A stretch of 64,000 nucleotides of DNA, from the NCBI GenBank assembly GCA_017743475.1, contig JAGHYV010000014.1, positions 1 through 64,000 on the forward strand, given 5' to 3'. The notes beneath the pieces were generated by a model. It saw nothing but the letters and a program-made list of their open reading frames with translations. It was not told the DNA's origin and ran no database searches. Position 1 is the first letter of the stretch. Each line of letters begins with the position of its first letter. Origin of the DNA: Roseiflexus sp. (GTDB taxonomy: Bacteria > Chloroflexota > Chloroflexia > Chloroflexales > Roseiflexaceae). Of the stretch, positions 44,225-53,021 are shown one piece after another. The position numbers and the translations under genes are program-made.

Positions 44225-44929
44225 TACCTGCACCTGGAGCGTATGCTATGACGACCGTAACCGAAACGCCAACCGCTGATCGCTTCCCCTACGGATGGCG
44301 CTATGTCGAACGTGTCGCGCCCGATGGCACAGTGACGTTCGAACAGATCCCCCTGACGCTGGAAGATGTCGCACATCCCCAGGAGGGCGACCAGGTGACC
44401 CATAGTGACTTGCATCAGCGCATCTGCGCCTATCTGTACAATGTCCTGCGCGGCTTGCTCGCCAGCATCCCCGGCGCAGTCGTGCTGCACGATGTGCGCA
44501 TCGCCTGGGACGTTCCCGACCTGAAAGCGCACGGTCCCGACCTGGCGGTGATCTTCGGCGTGCGGGAGTACAAAAACTGGAGCACCTTCGATGTCGCTGT
44601 CGAGGGGGTGCGCCCCACGCTGATTATCGAAGTCACCTCCCCCGAAACGCGCGCTATCGACTTGATGGTCAAACTCGACGAGTACGACCTTGCTGGGGTT
44701 GAATTCTACGTCATTGTGGATATGGTGCAGCGGCGCGGGCAGGTTGCGCCGCGTCTGCTTGGCTACCGGCGGACGCCAACCGTCTACGGCGTGCTGTCGC
44801 CCGACGCGCAGGGGCGATTGTGGATCGAGCCGCTCCAGATCTGGCTCGGCGTGCAGGAGCAGGCAGTGGTGTGCTATGATGCTTCCGGCAAACCAATTGG
44901 CGATTACCCCGACCTCCAGGCGGCGCTCA
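44225..44929 (+). repeat. Tandem duplication, unit 2
   Basis: Second unit of the duplication described at 43365-44069. The -10 box and spacer palindrome lie outside the duplicated unit, so copy 2 does not carry that promoter. Confidence 0.9.
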
Positions 44930-45021
44930 ACGCCGAAACCGCAGCGCGCATCGCAGCCGAACAGCGTATTGCTGCGCTTGAAGCTGAACTCCGCCGACTG
45001 CGTGGCGAGGGAAATGCCTGA
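44248..45021 (+). CDS. Uma2-family (DUF820) PD-(D/E)XK protein, copy 2
   Basis: The 257-residue product is identical to copy 1 for its first 229 or so residues and differs only in the coiled-coil tail, where NAETAARIAAEQR replaces ITAEQR. The downstream end (AALEAELRRLRGEGNA) is again the same protein sequence, but with three silent base differences (ctacgcggcgaa versus ctgcgtggcgag), so the tail is older than the main identical block. It has no promoter copy of its own and may be read from the first gene's transcript. Confidence 0.88.
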   Translation: MTTVTETPTADRFPYGWRYVERVAPDGTVTFEQIPLTLEDVAHPQEGDQVTHSDLHQRICAYLYNVLRGLLASIPGAVVLHDVRIAWDVPDLKAHGPDLAVIFGVREYKNWSTFDVAVEGVRPTLIIEVTSPETRAIDLMVKLDEYDLAGVEFYVIVDMVQRRGQVAPRLLGYRRTPTVYGVLSPDAQGRLWIEPLQIWLGVQEQAVVCYDASGKPIGDYPDLQAALNAETAARIAAEQRIAALEAELRRLRGEGNA

Positions 45022-45035
45022 TACCCCGTTTCCTG

Positions 45036-45044
45036 TGGTACAAT
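45036..45044 (+). promoter_or_regulatory. Extended -10 element positioned for leaderless transcription
   Basis: TGG precedes TACAAT (45039-45044) and the ATG of the lytic transglycosylase starts at 45051, seven bases later. The predicted transcription start coincides with the start codon, and no Shine-Dalgarno is present. Confidence 0.5.
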
Positions 45045-45050
45045 ATAACT

Positions 45051-47552
45051 ATGTGTTGTCTTAGAGGCGTGTTGGTAATTGCACTGTTGCTCATTGCCTG
45101 TACGCCAGAAATCGCAACAAACGTTCCGGCCCCTTCTCTGATCGAAGCAGCGACGCCAGTCGGAACTCAAGGTACGCCGGAAACCGCAACAAATGTTCCG
45201 TCTCTTCCTGATGCTCCTCTAGCTGCTTCACCACAGCAGCGTCCCGACACGGCATCTCCGGAGGTGCCGGGAACACTGCAACCTGATTCGCCACCCGCTC
45301 CCCCCGGCGGTTCACCTTCCTCTGCCGCCTCGCCTGACGAGTTGCTTGCGCGTGGGCTGGAGCGGCGCGAAGCCGGCGACTATGATGCGGCCGCTGAGGC
45401 ATTCTTTGCGGCTGCCAATGCCGCGCCGGGAACATCGGCGGGACGTATGGCACGCTTCTACCTGGCAGAAAGTTTTGCTCTCCGCCAGCGCTGGACATCG
45501 GCCGTCGAAGCACTGAATGCATTTGTTGCCGACGGGATCCAGGACGATCTGACAGCGCGGGCATGGTTTTGGATTGCGCGCGGGCATGAAGAAGCCGGTT
45601 CACATGCTGCGGCGGTCGCTGCATATGAGCAGTTCCGATCCTTCACCACACCTGCTGAGACGTATGCTCGTCTGCGACAGGCAGCTCAAGAACGTGTCCT
45701 TGGCCGCCTTGATGCTGCTGCTGCAAACTATGAGGCGGTTGCGCGTAGCGATCTTGCGCGCAGTCAGCGCGCTGCGGCATATGAAGCGGCTATTCAGGTG
45801 CGTCGTGACCTGGGACAGCGTGATAGAGCGTTGCAACTGGCAAATGAACTGCTGACACTGGCAGAGCAACCGGCATACCGCGCCCGCCTGCTGGTTGAAC
45901 TTGCCGACCTTCCATACAGCCAGGGAGACGCAGCGCTGGCGCGCGCCTGGTTGATCGAGGCAATCGAACGCGCTCCAGCTTCGCCATCGGCGCTAGCGGC
46001 GCTTGACCGATTGCGTGCAGATATGGGGGCGACTGTACCGCCGAAACTGGCAGCCCGCGTCTACGAGGCACATGGCCGCTGGTCCGACGCAGTTGCTGCG
46101 CTTGATGCTGCACTCGCCACGGCGGACGACTCACAGCGCGCCGATCTGCTCCGGCGACGAGCTCTGGCGCTGCGTGGTCTGGGAGATTTTCCGGCAGCAC
46201 TGGCAGGGTTCGATGCTGCAATTGCTGAGGCTGGCGAGAGCGACGCTGGCATTCAGGCGCGCCTCGACCGAATTCAGACGGTCGGGCAGAGTGGCGCCAC
46301 CGAAGCAGCCATTCAGGGATACCGTGATTTTGCTGCGACGTTCCCTGATGATCGCCGCGCTCCAGAGGCACTGCGTCGCGCTGCGACATTGCTCGATAGA
46401 CTTGGTAATGGCGATGCAGCGGCGCAGCAGCGCATCGACCTAGGTCGGCGATATCCATCTCTGCCACTGGCGCAGGAAGCCTGGTTCGCAGGCGGGCTGC
46501 ATCTGTTCGCGTCTGGTCAGGCGGTGCAGGCACACCAGGTGTGGAACGAGCTGGCTGCCGTTGCCACGGGTGCCGTGGCGCTGCGGGCGCGGTACTGGGC
46601 AGGACGCGCAGCGCTCGCCACGGGCAACGGCGAAGAAGGGCGCACATTGCTGGATCAGGTGATTGCGTTTGCACCAGACTCCTACTTTGCTGCGCGTGCC
46701 CGCGCGTTGCTCAATCGCCAGGAAACGGGCGCGATTGCGCCCGATGACCCGATGAGCCCAGATGACTGGCGCTCCATCGAGGAGTGGCTTGCCACATGGG
46801 CTGGCGAACCGCCGCCCGACGTAACCAATCCGGCTGATGACCCCACAGTCCAGCGCGCGCGCGAACTCGACGCTCTTCATCTGCGCGTCGAGGCAATGGC
46901 GGAATGGTCTGCAGCGCTGGCAACGCGCAATGATAACCCATATGCGCTCTACCTGCTGGCGCGCTATGCATATGAACAGGGTGCTGCCAGCATTGCACTG
47001 CGCGCTGCTAACCGCCTGATCCGTCTCTCCCCTGGCGGTGCAGCGTCAGACGCACCGCTTGCGCTGCGGCGCATCCTCTATCCAGTTCCATTCACAGCGA
47101 CGGTACTGACACGATCACGAGAGTTCGGCGTCGATCCTGCTCTCATGTATGCGCTGCTGCGCCAGGAGAGCGCCTTTGACCCGGCAGCAACCTCATGGGC
47201 TGGAGCACGCGGCCTGGCGCAGGTGATGCCTGCAACCGGGCGGGGTATCGCCCAGGCGCTCGGAGTAACCGGATTCCGCGAAGCAGATCTCTATCTCCCT
47301 GATCTAAGCATTCGTTTTGGTGCGTTCTATCTCAGTCGTCAGATGACAGCAATGAATGGAAGCATCGAAGGAGCGCTTGCCGCGTACAACGGTGGACCCG
47401 GTAATGCGCGACGCTGGTCGGGCGGCGCGCCTATCACCGATCCTGATCTGTTCGCCGAGCGGATCGACTTCGAAGAGACCAGAAATTACGTCAAGTCGGT
47501 AATCGCCCAGTACGATGTTTATCGGCGTCTGTACCGCTGGGACGGGGAATGA
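45051..47552 (+). CDS. Slt-like soluble lytic transglycosylase, lipoprotein
   Basis: Peptidoglycan-cleaving enzyme of 833 residues. The N-terminus has a lipoprotein signal peptide with lipobox LLIAC (Cys17), then a Pro/Thr/Ser linker. Residues about 95-640 are TPR-like helical repeats (LERREAGDYDAAAEAFFAAA; RWSDAVAALDAALATAD). The C-terminal SLT domain has the catalytic Glu in ALLRQESAFDPAA, followed by GARGLAQVMPATG and GALAAYNGGPGNARRW. The superhelix-plus-SLT plan matches E. coli Slt70. It probably acts outside the membrane in wall turnover. The gene appears leaderless. Confidence 0.92.
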   Translation: MCCLRGVLVIALLLIACTPEIATNVPAPSLIEAATPVGTQGTPETATNVPSLPDAPLAASPQQRPDTASPEVPGTLQPDSPPAPPGGSPSSAASPDELLARGLERREAGDYDAAAEAFFAAANAAPGTSAGRMARFYLAESFALRQRWTSAVEALNAFVADGIQDDLTARAWFWIARGHEEAGSHAAAVAAYEQFRSFTTPAETYARLRQAAQERVLGRLDAAAANYEAVARSDLARSQRAAAYEAAIQVRRDLGQRDRALQLANELLTLAEQPAYRARLLVELADLPYSQGDAALARAWLIEAIERAPASPSALAALDRLRADMGATVPPKLAARVYEAHGRWSDAVAALDAALATADDSQRADLLRRRALALRGLGDFPAALAGFDAAIAEAGESDAGIQARLDRIQTVGQSGATEAAIQGYRDFAATFPDDRRAPEALRRAATLLDRLGNGDAAAQQRIDLGRRYPSLPLAQEAWFAGGLHLFASGQAVQAHQVWNELAAVATGAVALRARYWAGRAALATGNGEEGRTLLDQVIAFAPDSYFAARARALLNRQETGAIAPDDPMSPDDWRSIEEWLATWAGEPPPDVTNPADDPTVQRARELDALHLRVEAMAEWSAALATRNDNPYALYLLARYAYEQGAASIALRAANRLIRLSPGGAASDAPLALRRILYPVPFTATVLTRSREFGVDPALMYALLRQESAFDPAATSWAGARGLAQVMPATGRGIAQALGVTGFREADLYLPDLSIRFGAFYLSRQMTAMNGSIEGALAAYNGGPGNARRWSGGAPITDPDLFAERIDFEETRNYVKSVIAQYDVYRRLYRWDGE

Positions 47553-47834
47553 CTATAACACCAGTTTGCGTTCGCGCACCAGGCGCTGCTTGGTCTTCTT
47601 GAACAGTTCGTCATAACTCAGACGACCCATCGTAATCTCGTATTTGTGCGCCTGGAGCATCTTGTGAATCTCAGCGTCAAGGCGTTCTTCAACCAGCAGT
47701 TCATCAGTGATAATCTGCTGCACTGCCAGGCGCAACTGGCTGTCGTTACCTCGGAACATTACGCCGTCCACTTCTGCCAAATAGTCAACAAGTGACGCCG
47801 ACAACTGTTCGATTTTCGCAGGCGAAAGTTTCAT
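47553..47834 (-). CDS. DUF507 family protein
   Basis: The 93-residue product matches DUF507: it starts MKLSPAKIEQLSASLVDYLA and has VQQIITDELLVEERLDAEI, then YEITMGRLSYDELFKKTKQR. The function is unknown. Its stop codon abuts that of the transglycosylase (convergent), and it is the last gene after crtL on the minus strand. Confidence 0.88.
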   Translation of the reverse strand: MKLSPAKIEQLSASLVDYLAEVDGVMFRGNDSQLRLAVQQIITDELLVEERLDAEIHKMLQAHKYEITMGRLSYDELFKKTKQRLVRERKLVL

Positions 47835-47849
47835 CTGAAATCCTCCGCT

Positions 47850-49091
47850 TCAAGCCTGACCAAGCGCCGCACGGCGCAGCAGCGCGTGTTCTGCGCCCAG
47901 GGCTGCCACCAGGGTTCGGCGCACATTTCCGGGCGCGCGGATGAATAGACGTAGCATCATGCGTGCCAGCTCGACGGTGCTCAACGTATCCGATAGATAC
48001 CCCATCCATTCGTAACGCGGCAGACTGAAAAAAAGAGCGAAAAATGCCTGGATTGTCGCGCTATCGCAGCGCATCAGGCTCGCCAGCCCGAACAGGTACA
48101 ATTGCCTGCGACGCAGGTGCGCCGGTGACCAGAGCGCCTGCCATCCGGTACGGGCAGCGCTGCGCGGGGTAGCGCCCGCTGCGCCCAATGCGCGAGCAAT
48201 CGCCTGCGCAACCTCAGGGGCGCGGCGCAGCACCTTGCCGACCATGTACCCCGACGGGGGATGCACCATACTCGCTGCGCCGCCAAACCCAATCATCGGC
48301 TGATCGAGGTATGGCAACGGGTTATTCATCGGGAATAGACACCGCTCGATATGCACAACCTGCTGCACCATCACACCTCTGGCGTTCAACCGGCGCTGCA
48401 ACCGCTGTTCGAGTGTGGTGAGCGGTAAGCCAGGCACATGCGCCAGCGACGTTTCCTCGACAAAAAACCGTCCGCCACCCAGATCCATGGCGTACAAAAA
48501 GGTTGGCGGCTCACGCCGTTCCTCAGCGGTCAGATGATCGGCGCGGTAGTCCATCAGCACCATCCGATTCGGCTGAATCGGCGGGGCAGAGAAGACGCCG
48601 ACGATGCCATACGCCGCCTGACGCGCTACATGCAACGTTGCAGGGCGACGCAGCAGCGCTGGTGAATGACCGCTGGCATCCACCACTAACCGCGCTGCAA
48701 CAACACGCCCGTCGCGCGTGGTCACCAGAGAGTGGGTCGCCTGATGCTCGACACGCGCTGCAATCCCGGCAAACCAAACAACGCCGCGGCGTTCGCACTG
48801 ATCCAGGAGATACCGCTGCAACCGCAGGTTATCGAACAACCCATACGCGCGATCAAGGGCGATAGTACGCTCACTAGTGCACACTACAACATCCGACCAG
48901 TGATGCCCCAGCGTGTCACGCAATTCCGGCGTCGGCAGTTCATCGAGCCACACGCCATAGGTATTCTGCCACGGTTTTGTCGGCGGCACTGCCGAAAGCC
49001 CTGCCACGCGTAGTCCTGTGGCGCTGAGAGCAGCAGCGATTGCCATGCCAGCCGGACCAGCGCCGACGACGAGAACATCATGCATAGTCAT
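47850..49091 (-). CDS. crtL: Lycopene cyclase (CrtL/CrtY-type FAD enzyme)
   Basis: Forms cyclic end groups on lycopene in carotenoid synthesis. The 413-residue product has the N-terminal dinucleotide fold DVLVVGAGPAGMAIAAAL, the cyclase motif KPWQNTYGVWLDEL, VDASGHSP, FLYAMDLGGGRFFVEETSLA, and MIGFGGAASMVHPPSGYMVG. This pattern is that of CrtL/CrtY rather than CruA. Together with the genus guess it fits monocyclic gamma-carotene derivatives of Roseiflexus-type phototrophs. ATG 49091 is preferred; TTG 49097 overlaps the aminopeptidase stop. It is probably co-transcribed with the aminopeptidase upstream. Confidence 0.92.
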   Translation of the reverse strand: MTMHDVLVVGAGPAGMAIAAALSATGLRVAGLSAVPPTKPWQNTYGVWLDELPTPELRDTLGHHWSDVVVCTSERTIALDRAYGLFDNLRLQRYLLDQCERRGVVWFAGIAARVEHQATHSLVTTRDGRVVAARLVVDASGHSPALLRRPATLHVARQAAYGIVGVFSAPPIQPNRMVLMDYRADHLTAEERREPPTFLYAMDLGGGRFFVEETSLAHVPGLPLTTLEQRLQRRLNARGVMVQQVVHIERCLFPMNNPLPYLDQPMIGFGGAASMVHPPSGYMVGKVLRRAPEVAQAIARALGAAGATPRSAARTGWQALWSPAHLRRRQLYLFGLASLMRCDSATIQAFFALFFSLPRYEWMGYLSDTLSTVELARMMLRLFIRAPGNVRRTLVAALGAEHALLRRAALGQA

Positions 49092-49093
49092 GC

Positions 49094-50194
49094 TCAAATC
49101 AAAAACTTCCCATCTTTGTAGATCAGGCGTCCATCAGCATACGCCTCGCCCTGGCGCATATCGCAGATCATGTCCCAGTGAAGCGCCGATATGTTCTGTG
49201 AGCCGGTTTCCGGGTACCCTGCGCCAAGCGCAAGGTGGACTGTACCGCCGATCTTTTCATCGAACAGAATATTCCGGCTAAAGCGAGTAATATCGTAATT
49301 CGTGCCAAAGGCCACTTCGCCTAGTCGCCGCGCTCCCTCATCCATATTTAATAGCGAGTGCAACAGATCCTCACCTTTTGCCGCTGTCGCCTTGACGACC
49401 CTGCCGTTCTCAAACCACAGACGAATGTCTTCAACCTCGCGCCCGGCATAGATAGCCGGGAAACTGTAGCGGATATACCCCTGGGTCGCGGTTTCATCGC
49501 AACTGGAGAAGACCTCGCCATCGGGAAAGTTACGATCGCCCGCACAATTGATCCAGGTACGCCCGGCAACACGATAGGTCAGGTCGGTATCGGGTGCGAC
49601 GAGGCGGATAACATTGCACTCATTGAGCAGATCGGCAATCCGTTGCTGCTCAGCGGATGTTTTGCGCCATTCGGCGACTGGGTCCTCGTAGTGCAATTTG
49701 CAGGCACGGTAGACAAAATCCTCAAAATCGCTCAGCGACATATCGGCATCCTGTGCTGCCGCATTAGTCGGAAACAACGTCACGCACCAGTTAAGCGTTC
49801 CTTCAGCGGAACGCTGCATGGTACGCTTCTGGATGTCACTCAATGCCTGACGACGCAACGCGATTTTGTCCGGGTCGATCCCAGAAAGTGCGCGGGTGTT
49901 ATCGCTCGCCATTATTCGAATAGTTGCATTGATCTCTTCAATCTCCTGCCGCATGATAGGCGAAACGAACCGGATCTGCGCTTCAGAGCCATATCGGAAG
50001 AGCAATTCTTCCGTTTCTTCAAGAGTCAATGCCAGATAGGGATGCGCACCAGCGAGCAGAGCTTCTTTGTACAATGCGCGCACCAGAGGTGCAGCTGCTG
50101 GCGGCGCAACAATACGAAACAGATCGCCCGGCTTGATAGCCAGCGAGTAGCGCACCAGCACCTGAGCCATCTTTTCGACACGCGGATCAGCCAT
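49094..50194 (-). CDS. M29-family thermophilic aminopeptidase
   Basis: Metal-dependent exopeptidase of the AmpS/AmpT/PepS family. The 366-residue product has VLVRYSLAIKPGDLFRIVA at the N-terminus. The metal-binding glutamates and histidines lie in the C-terminal half, including NFPDGEVFSS, ARRLGEVAFGTNYDI, DEKIGGTVHLALG and SALHWDMICDMR. The start overlaps the YvcK-like gene by 8 nt, indicating coupling. AAAGG precedes the ATG. Confidence 0.92.
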   Translation of the reverse strand: MADPRVEKMAQVLVRYSLAIKPGDLFRIVAPPAAAPLVRALYKEALLAGAHPYLALTLEETEELLFRYGSEAQIRFVSPIMRQEIEEINATIRIMASDNTRALSGIDPDKIALRRQALSDIQKRTMQRSAEGTLNWCVTLFPTNAAAQDADMSLSDFEDFVYRACKLHYEDPVAEWRKTSAEQQRIADLLNECNVIRLVAPDTDLTYRVAGRTWINCAGDRNFPDGEVFSSCDETATQGYIRYSFPAIYAGREVEDIRLWFENGRVVKATAAKGEDLLHSLLNMDEGARRLGEVAFGTNYDITRFSRNILFDEKIGGTVHLALGAGYPETGSQNISALHWDMICDMRQGEAYADGRLIYKDGKFLI

Positions 50195-51212
50195 TGGTCT
50201 TACCTTTCTTCATGACAGCCTCACGGAGCGCCGCACCCAGCGCACCAGTATCGTAGCGAATAGTATCCTGCTTGTTCCACAATGCGCGTCGCGGTTCCAC
50301 ATATCCGATCAATTCCCGCACCAGCGGGGTCACCCCCAGTGCGCGAACGGCAGCGATTTCATCATCATTGGGGCGCAACAGGTAGAGTCCCTCCTCCTCA
50401 TATGGACGAAGCGCCTCCGCATCCGGGCTGCTGCAGTTGATCAGCGCCACATCGAGCACACCCGGACCCAGCGCTGCGACGATTCGCTGCACATGGTCAA
50501 TACAGCGGTAGCCATCGGTCTGCCCCGGCTGCGTTGTCGAATTGCAGACATACGCCACCGTCCCGCGACAATGCGCCAGTGCTTCTACCACACCGCCAAA
50601 CTGCAAACAGGCAAGCACCGACGTCCATAAACTTCCAGGACCGATTACCACCAGATCGGCGGAGCGGATTGCATCGAGCGCCGGAGGATAGGCATTCGCC
50701 GGTTCACACAGGAATAGGCGGGCGAGCGGAGATTTGCCCGGCGCGCGCACCTCGAACTCCCCCGTCACGTGTGTGCCATCGAGCAGTTCGGCGCACAAGG
50801 TGGTGTTGGCGACACTGACTGGCAGCACATGCACCAACGCCCCTGCCAGGCGCGCGGTATGCTCAACAGCTGCAGCAAAGTCACCAGTGACACGGGTCAG
50901 TGCAGCAATCAGCAGATTGCCGAACGCCATTCCTGCAAGCGCAGGAACACCAGCGCCATCGAAGCGGTGGTTCAGCGTCTCTGCCATGACCTGATCGCTG
51001 GCGAACGCTGCGATCGTCGCGCGCAGATCGCCGGGGGCGGGCATTGCGCCAATCTGTCGCGCCAGCCCGGTGGAACGACCGGTATCAGTCACAGCGATAA
51101 TCGCTGTGCGCGACGCGGCGAACGGCGCAACTGAACGCAATACGTGGGTTGCGCCACTGCCGCCGCCAATTGCAACAACATCAATTTTTATGTCAAATGA
51201 ACAGAGATCCAT
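50187..51212 (-). CDS. YvcK/CofD-like protein, copy A
   Basis: The 341-residue product belongs to the CofD/YvcK group. It has VVAIGGGSGATHVLRSVAPF, VTDTGRSTGLARQIGAMPAPGDLR (compare the DDGGSSGRLR motif), GMAFGNLLIAAL, LVVIGPGSLWTSVLACL and VCNSTTQPGQTDGY. YvcK is linked to gluconeogenic growth, cell shape and UDP-sugar binding. A CofD-type lactyl-guanosine reaction is less likely because no F420 genes are present. A second, longer paralogue is at 55606-56823. Confidence 0.87.
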   Translation of the reverse strand: MDLCSFDIKIDVVAIGGGSGATHVLRSVAPFAASRTAIIAVTDTGRSTGLARQIGAMPAPGDLRATIAAFASDQVMAETLNHRFDGAGVPALAGMAFGNLLIAALTRVTGDFAAAVEHTARLAGALVHVLPVSVANTTLCAELLDGTHVTGEFEVRAPGKSPLARLFLCEPANAYPPALDAIRSADLVVIGPGSLWTSVLACLQFGGVVEALAHCRGTVAYVCNSTTQPGQTDGYRCIDHVQRIVAALGPGVLDVALINCSSPDAEALRPYEEEGLYLLRPNDDEIAAVRALGVTPLVRELIGYVEPRRALWNKQDTIRYDTGALGAALREAVMKKGKTNG

Positions 51213-51429
51213 GCCGGATCATGCGGCAAACGTCGGTTCATGGCGAGATGGCAGGCATGTACCGGGCATTATACAGAACAGGTGTGGCAGGCGCAAACCA
51301 GAGCGTGGCTTTGATTATGTGCTGATGTTGTAGCATTTCTTAGAGACATTGATCATCGTCCCTATCCGTCGTGTTGCGCAAGGCACCCGCTTCCGGCGGC
51401 GTGGAGACATTATGGACTTTGAGCGATTA

Positions 51430-51525
51430 TTTCGCTCTCGCCTGCGCAGGCGGGCTTCGCCCTGCATAGCCGAGGGCTTTGGCCCCACGGCAGCTCGGTA
51501 TAGAGGATTCAATTCTCAATCTCCA
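51430..51525 (+). repeat. Dispersed hairpin repeat, single-unit copy
   Basis: CGCCTGCGCAGGCGGGCTTC is followed by a CATAGCCGAGGGC box, GCCCCACGGC, a GGTATAGAGGATT box and AATCTCCATCAGACCC, matching one unit plus tail of the 27.9 kb copy. The rest of 51213-51801 has no gene and no other structure that I can support. Confidence 0.7.
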
Positions 51526-51801
51526 TCAGACCCATGACCAGAACGCCCGGCATACCTACCTACCTAATTCTTGATCTTCACACCCCCACAGCCATAATCT
51601 TCACCATGCCCTCGCGCCCGTGACAAGCCACATTGCTGCGAGCAGGCAAGGCGCCTGCGCACGTAGAGACACGCGCCGTACCAGCACGCCAGGAATATCA
51701 TGAAACGATCACGTAGCACACTGGCGGGAATGTATTCTACAAGATTATGGTATGAGTGCTCTCTATGGACAGCAGCGGAAAAACCCAGATATGCGCAATC
51801 A

Positions 51802-52842
51802 CTACCCGGAATGATCGAAAGCGCGCGCAGCCACCACTCGAAGCGCTTCCTGCGGGTTGCGCATGGTTTGCATCTCTTCCAGTCGCATCCCCAGGTTGCT
51901 CAGCGTCATTGCCGTTTCTGAAGAGATCCCCGTTAGCGCGACACGACTGCCAAGCAAACGGATGGATTGCGCTGTGCGAACTAGCAACTGGGCCACCTGC
52001 GTATCGACCAGCGGCACGCCAGCAATGTCGATAATCACTGCATGTGCCCGCTGCGTATAGACGGCATCCAGGAGTCGCTGCGTTAGCTGCCCGGCGCGCC
52101 GACTATCCAGGTGACCAACGATTGGCGCTAGCAGCACCCCCTCGGCGATAGCGATCACAGGCGTTTCAAGCGCGCTCACCAGATCGAGCAGGCGTTGCTG
52201 TTCAGCGTACTGTTGTGCGATGGTAGATTGAGCATCCTCGGCTCGCTGCCGCGCTTTTTCGGCTTCCTCCGCACGATTATCGGCAAGCGTTACAGCTGCA
52301 TCAGAGATAGCGAGCAACCGGTCACTTAGGAGCCAGATAATCACCAGCAAGGTGACAAATCCGATGCTACTGAAGAGTGGCAGCGCGTCGCCAATGATAA
52401 CTTGCTCCACTCTGAATGACGGCGCAAACCATGTGAGCCCTGCGCCAGCAATAATACTGCTGACCAGCGTCAATAGAATGGAGAGGCGATGTCGTCCAAG
52501 AGTGACCAGCACAATCGGAACAGAAAAGAACGGAAGCGCCACAAATGTCTGCTCTGGGACCAGAAGCACGCTCATAATGATTCCCACTATCATCCCGGTT
52601 ACCATGGGGAGGATAGCCTGCCATAGTATCCGACGACTCAGCAGTGCCAGTGTGATAAGACTTCCGGCGAGTCCCAATGCCACCACGCCAGCGTAGGATA
52701 CAAGACTGACAACATTTCCCGTTATGACCATTAGGATAGCGATCAACATCAGAGCGGCGCACGAACTTACCACAATTGTGAGTGCAATAAGACGGATCAG
52801 TTGTCGTCGTGCGTTTGCAACGAACTCCAGACCAGTTCCCAT
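51802..52842 (-). CDS. Membrane protein with C-terminal STAS domain, second paralogue
   Basis: The 346-residue product has six hydrophobic helices (about 15-180), a coiled coil (ADNRAEEAEKARQRAEDAQS) and a C-terminal STAS domain with AVIIDIAGVPLVDTQVAQLL. The STAS core LASGVLLAPIVGQLDSRR of the paralogue at 37391 is nearly repeated here as IAEGVLLAPIVGHLDSRRAG. The likely phospho-acceptor is Thr in VDT. ATG 52842 follows GAAAGGAAAGCAAGG; an upstream in-frame start at 52941 is less likely. It is divergent from the terpene synthase gene. Confidence 0.83.
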   Translation of the reverse strand: MGTGLEFVANARRQLIRLIALTIVVSSCAALMLIAILMVITGNVVSLVSYAGVVALGLAGSLITLALLSRRILWQAILPMVTGMIVGIIMSVLLVPEQTFVALPFFSVPIVLVTLGRHRLSILLTLVSSIIAGAGLTWFAPSFRVEQVIIGDALPLFSSIGFVTLLVIIWLLSDRLLAISDAAVTLADNRAEEAEKARQRAEDAQSTIAQQYAEQQRLLDLVSALETPVIAIAEGVLLAPIVGHLDSRRAGQLTQRLLDAVYTQRAHAVIIDIAGVPLVDTQVAQLLVRTAQSIRLLGSRVALTGISSETAMTLSNLGMRLEEMQTMRNPQEALRVVAARAFDHSG

Positions 52843-53021
52843 CCTTGCTTTCCTTTCTATACAGGCTCCGGATATACTATAATTGCAGCTGATCGGCGCT
52901 CTGCCGTACAACATAGTCTCGAAACGGTAGCGGTTCTGCAACTATCGAGGTCGTAGAAGTATCTCGCAGCAGGCGCATATTACACCATCCACGCCAGCGT
53001 CGTGAAAGGAAACATTGCCGT

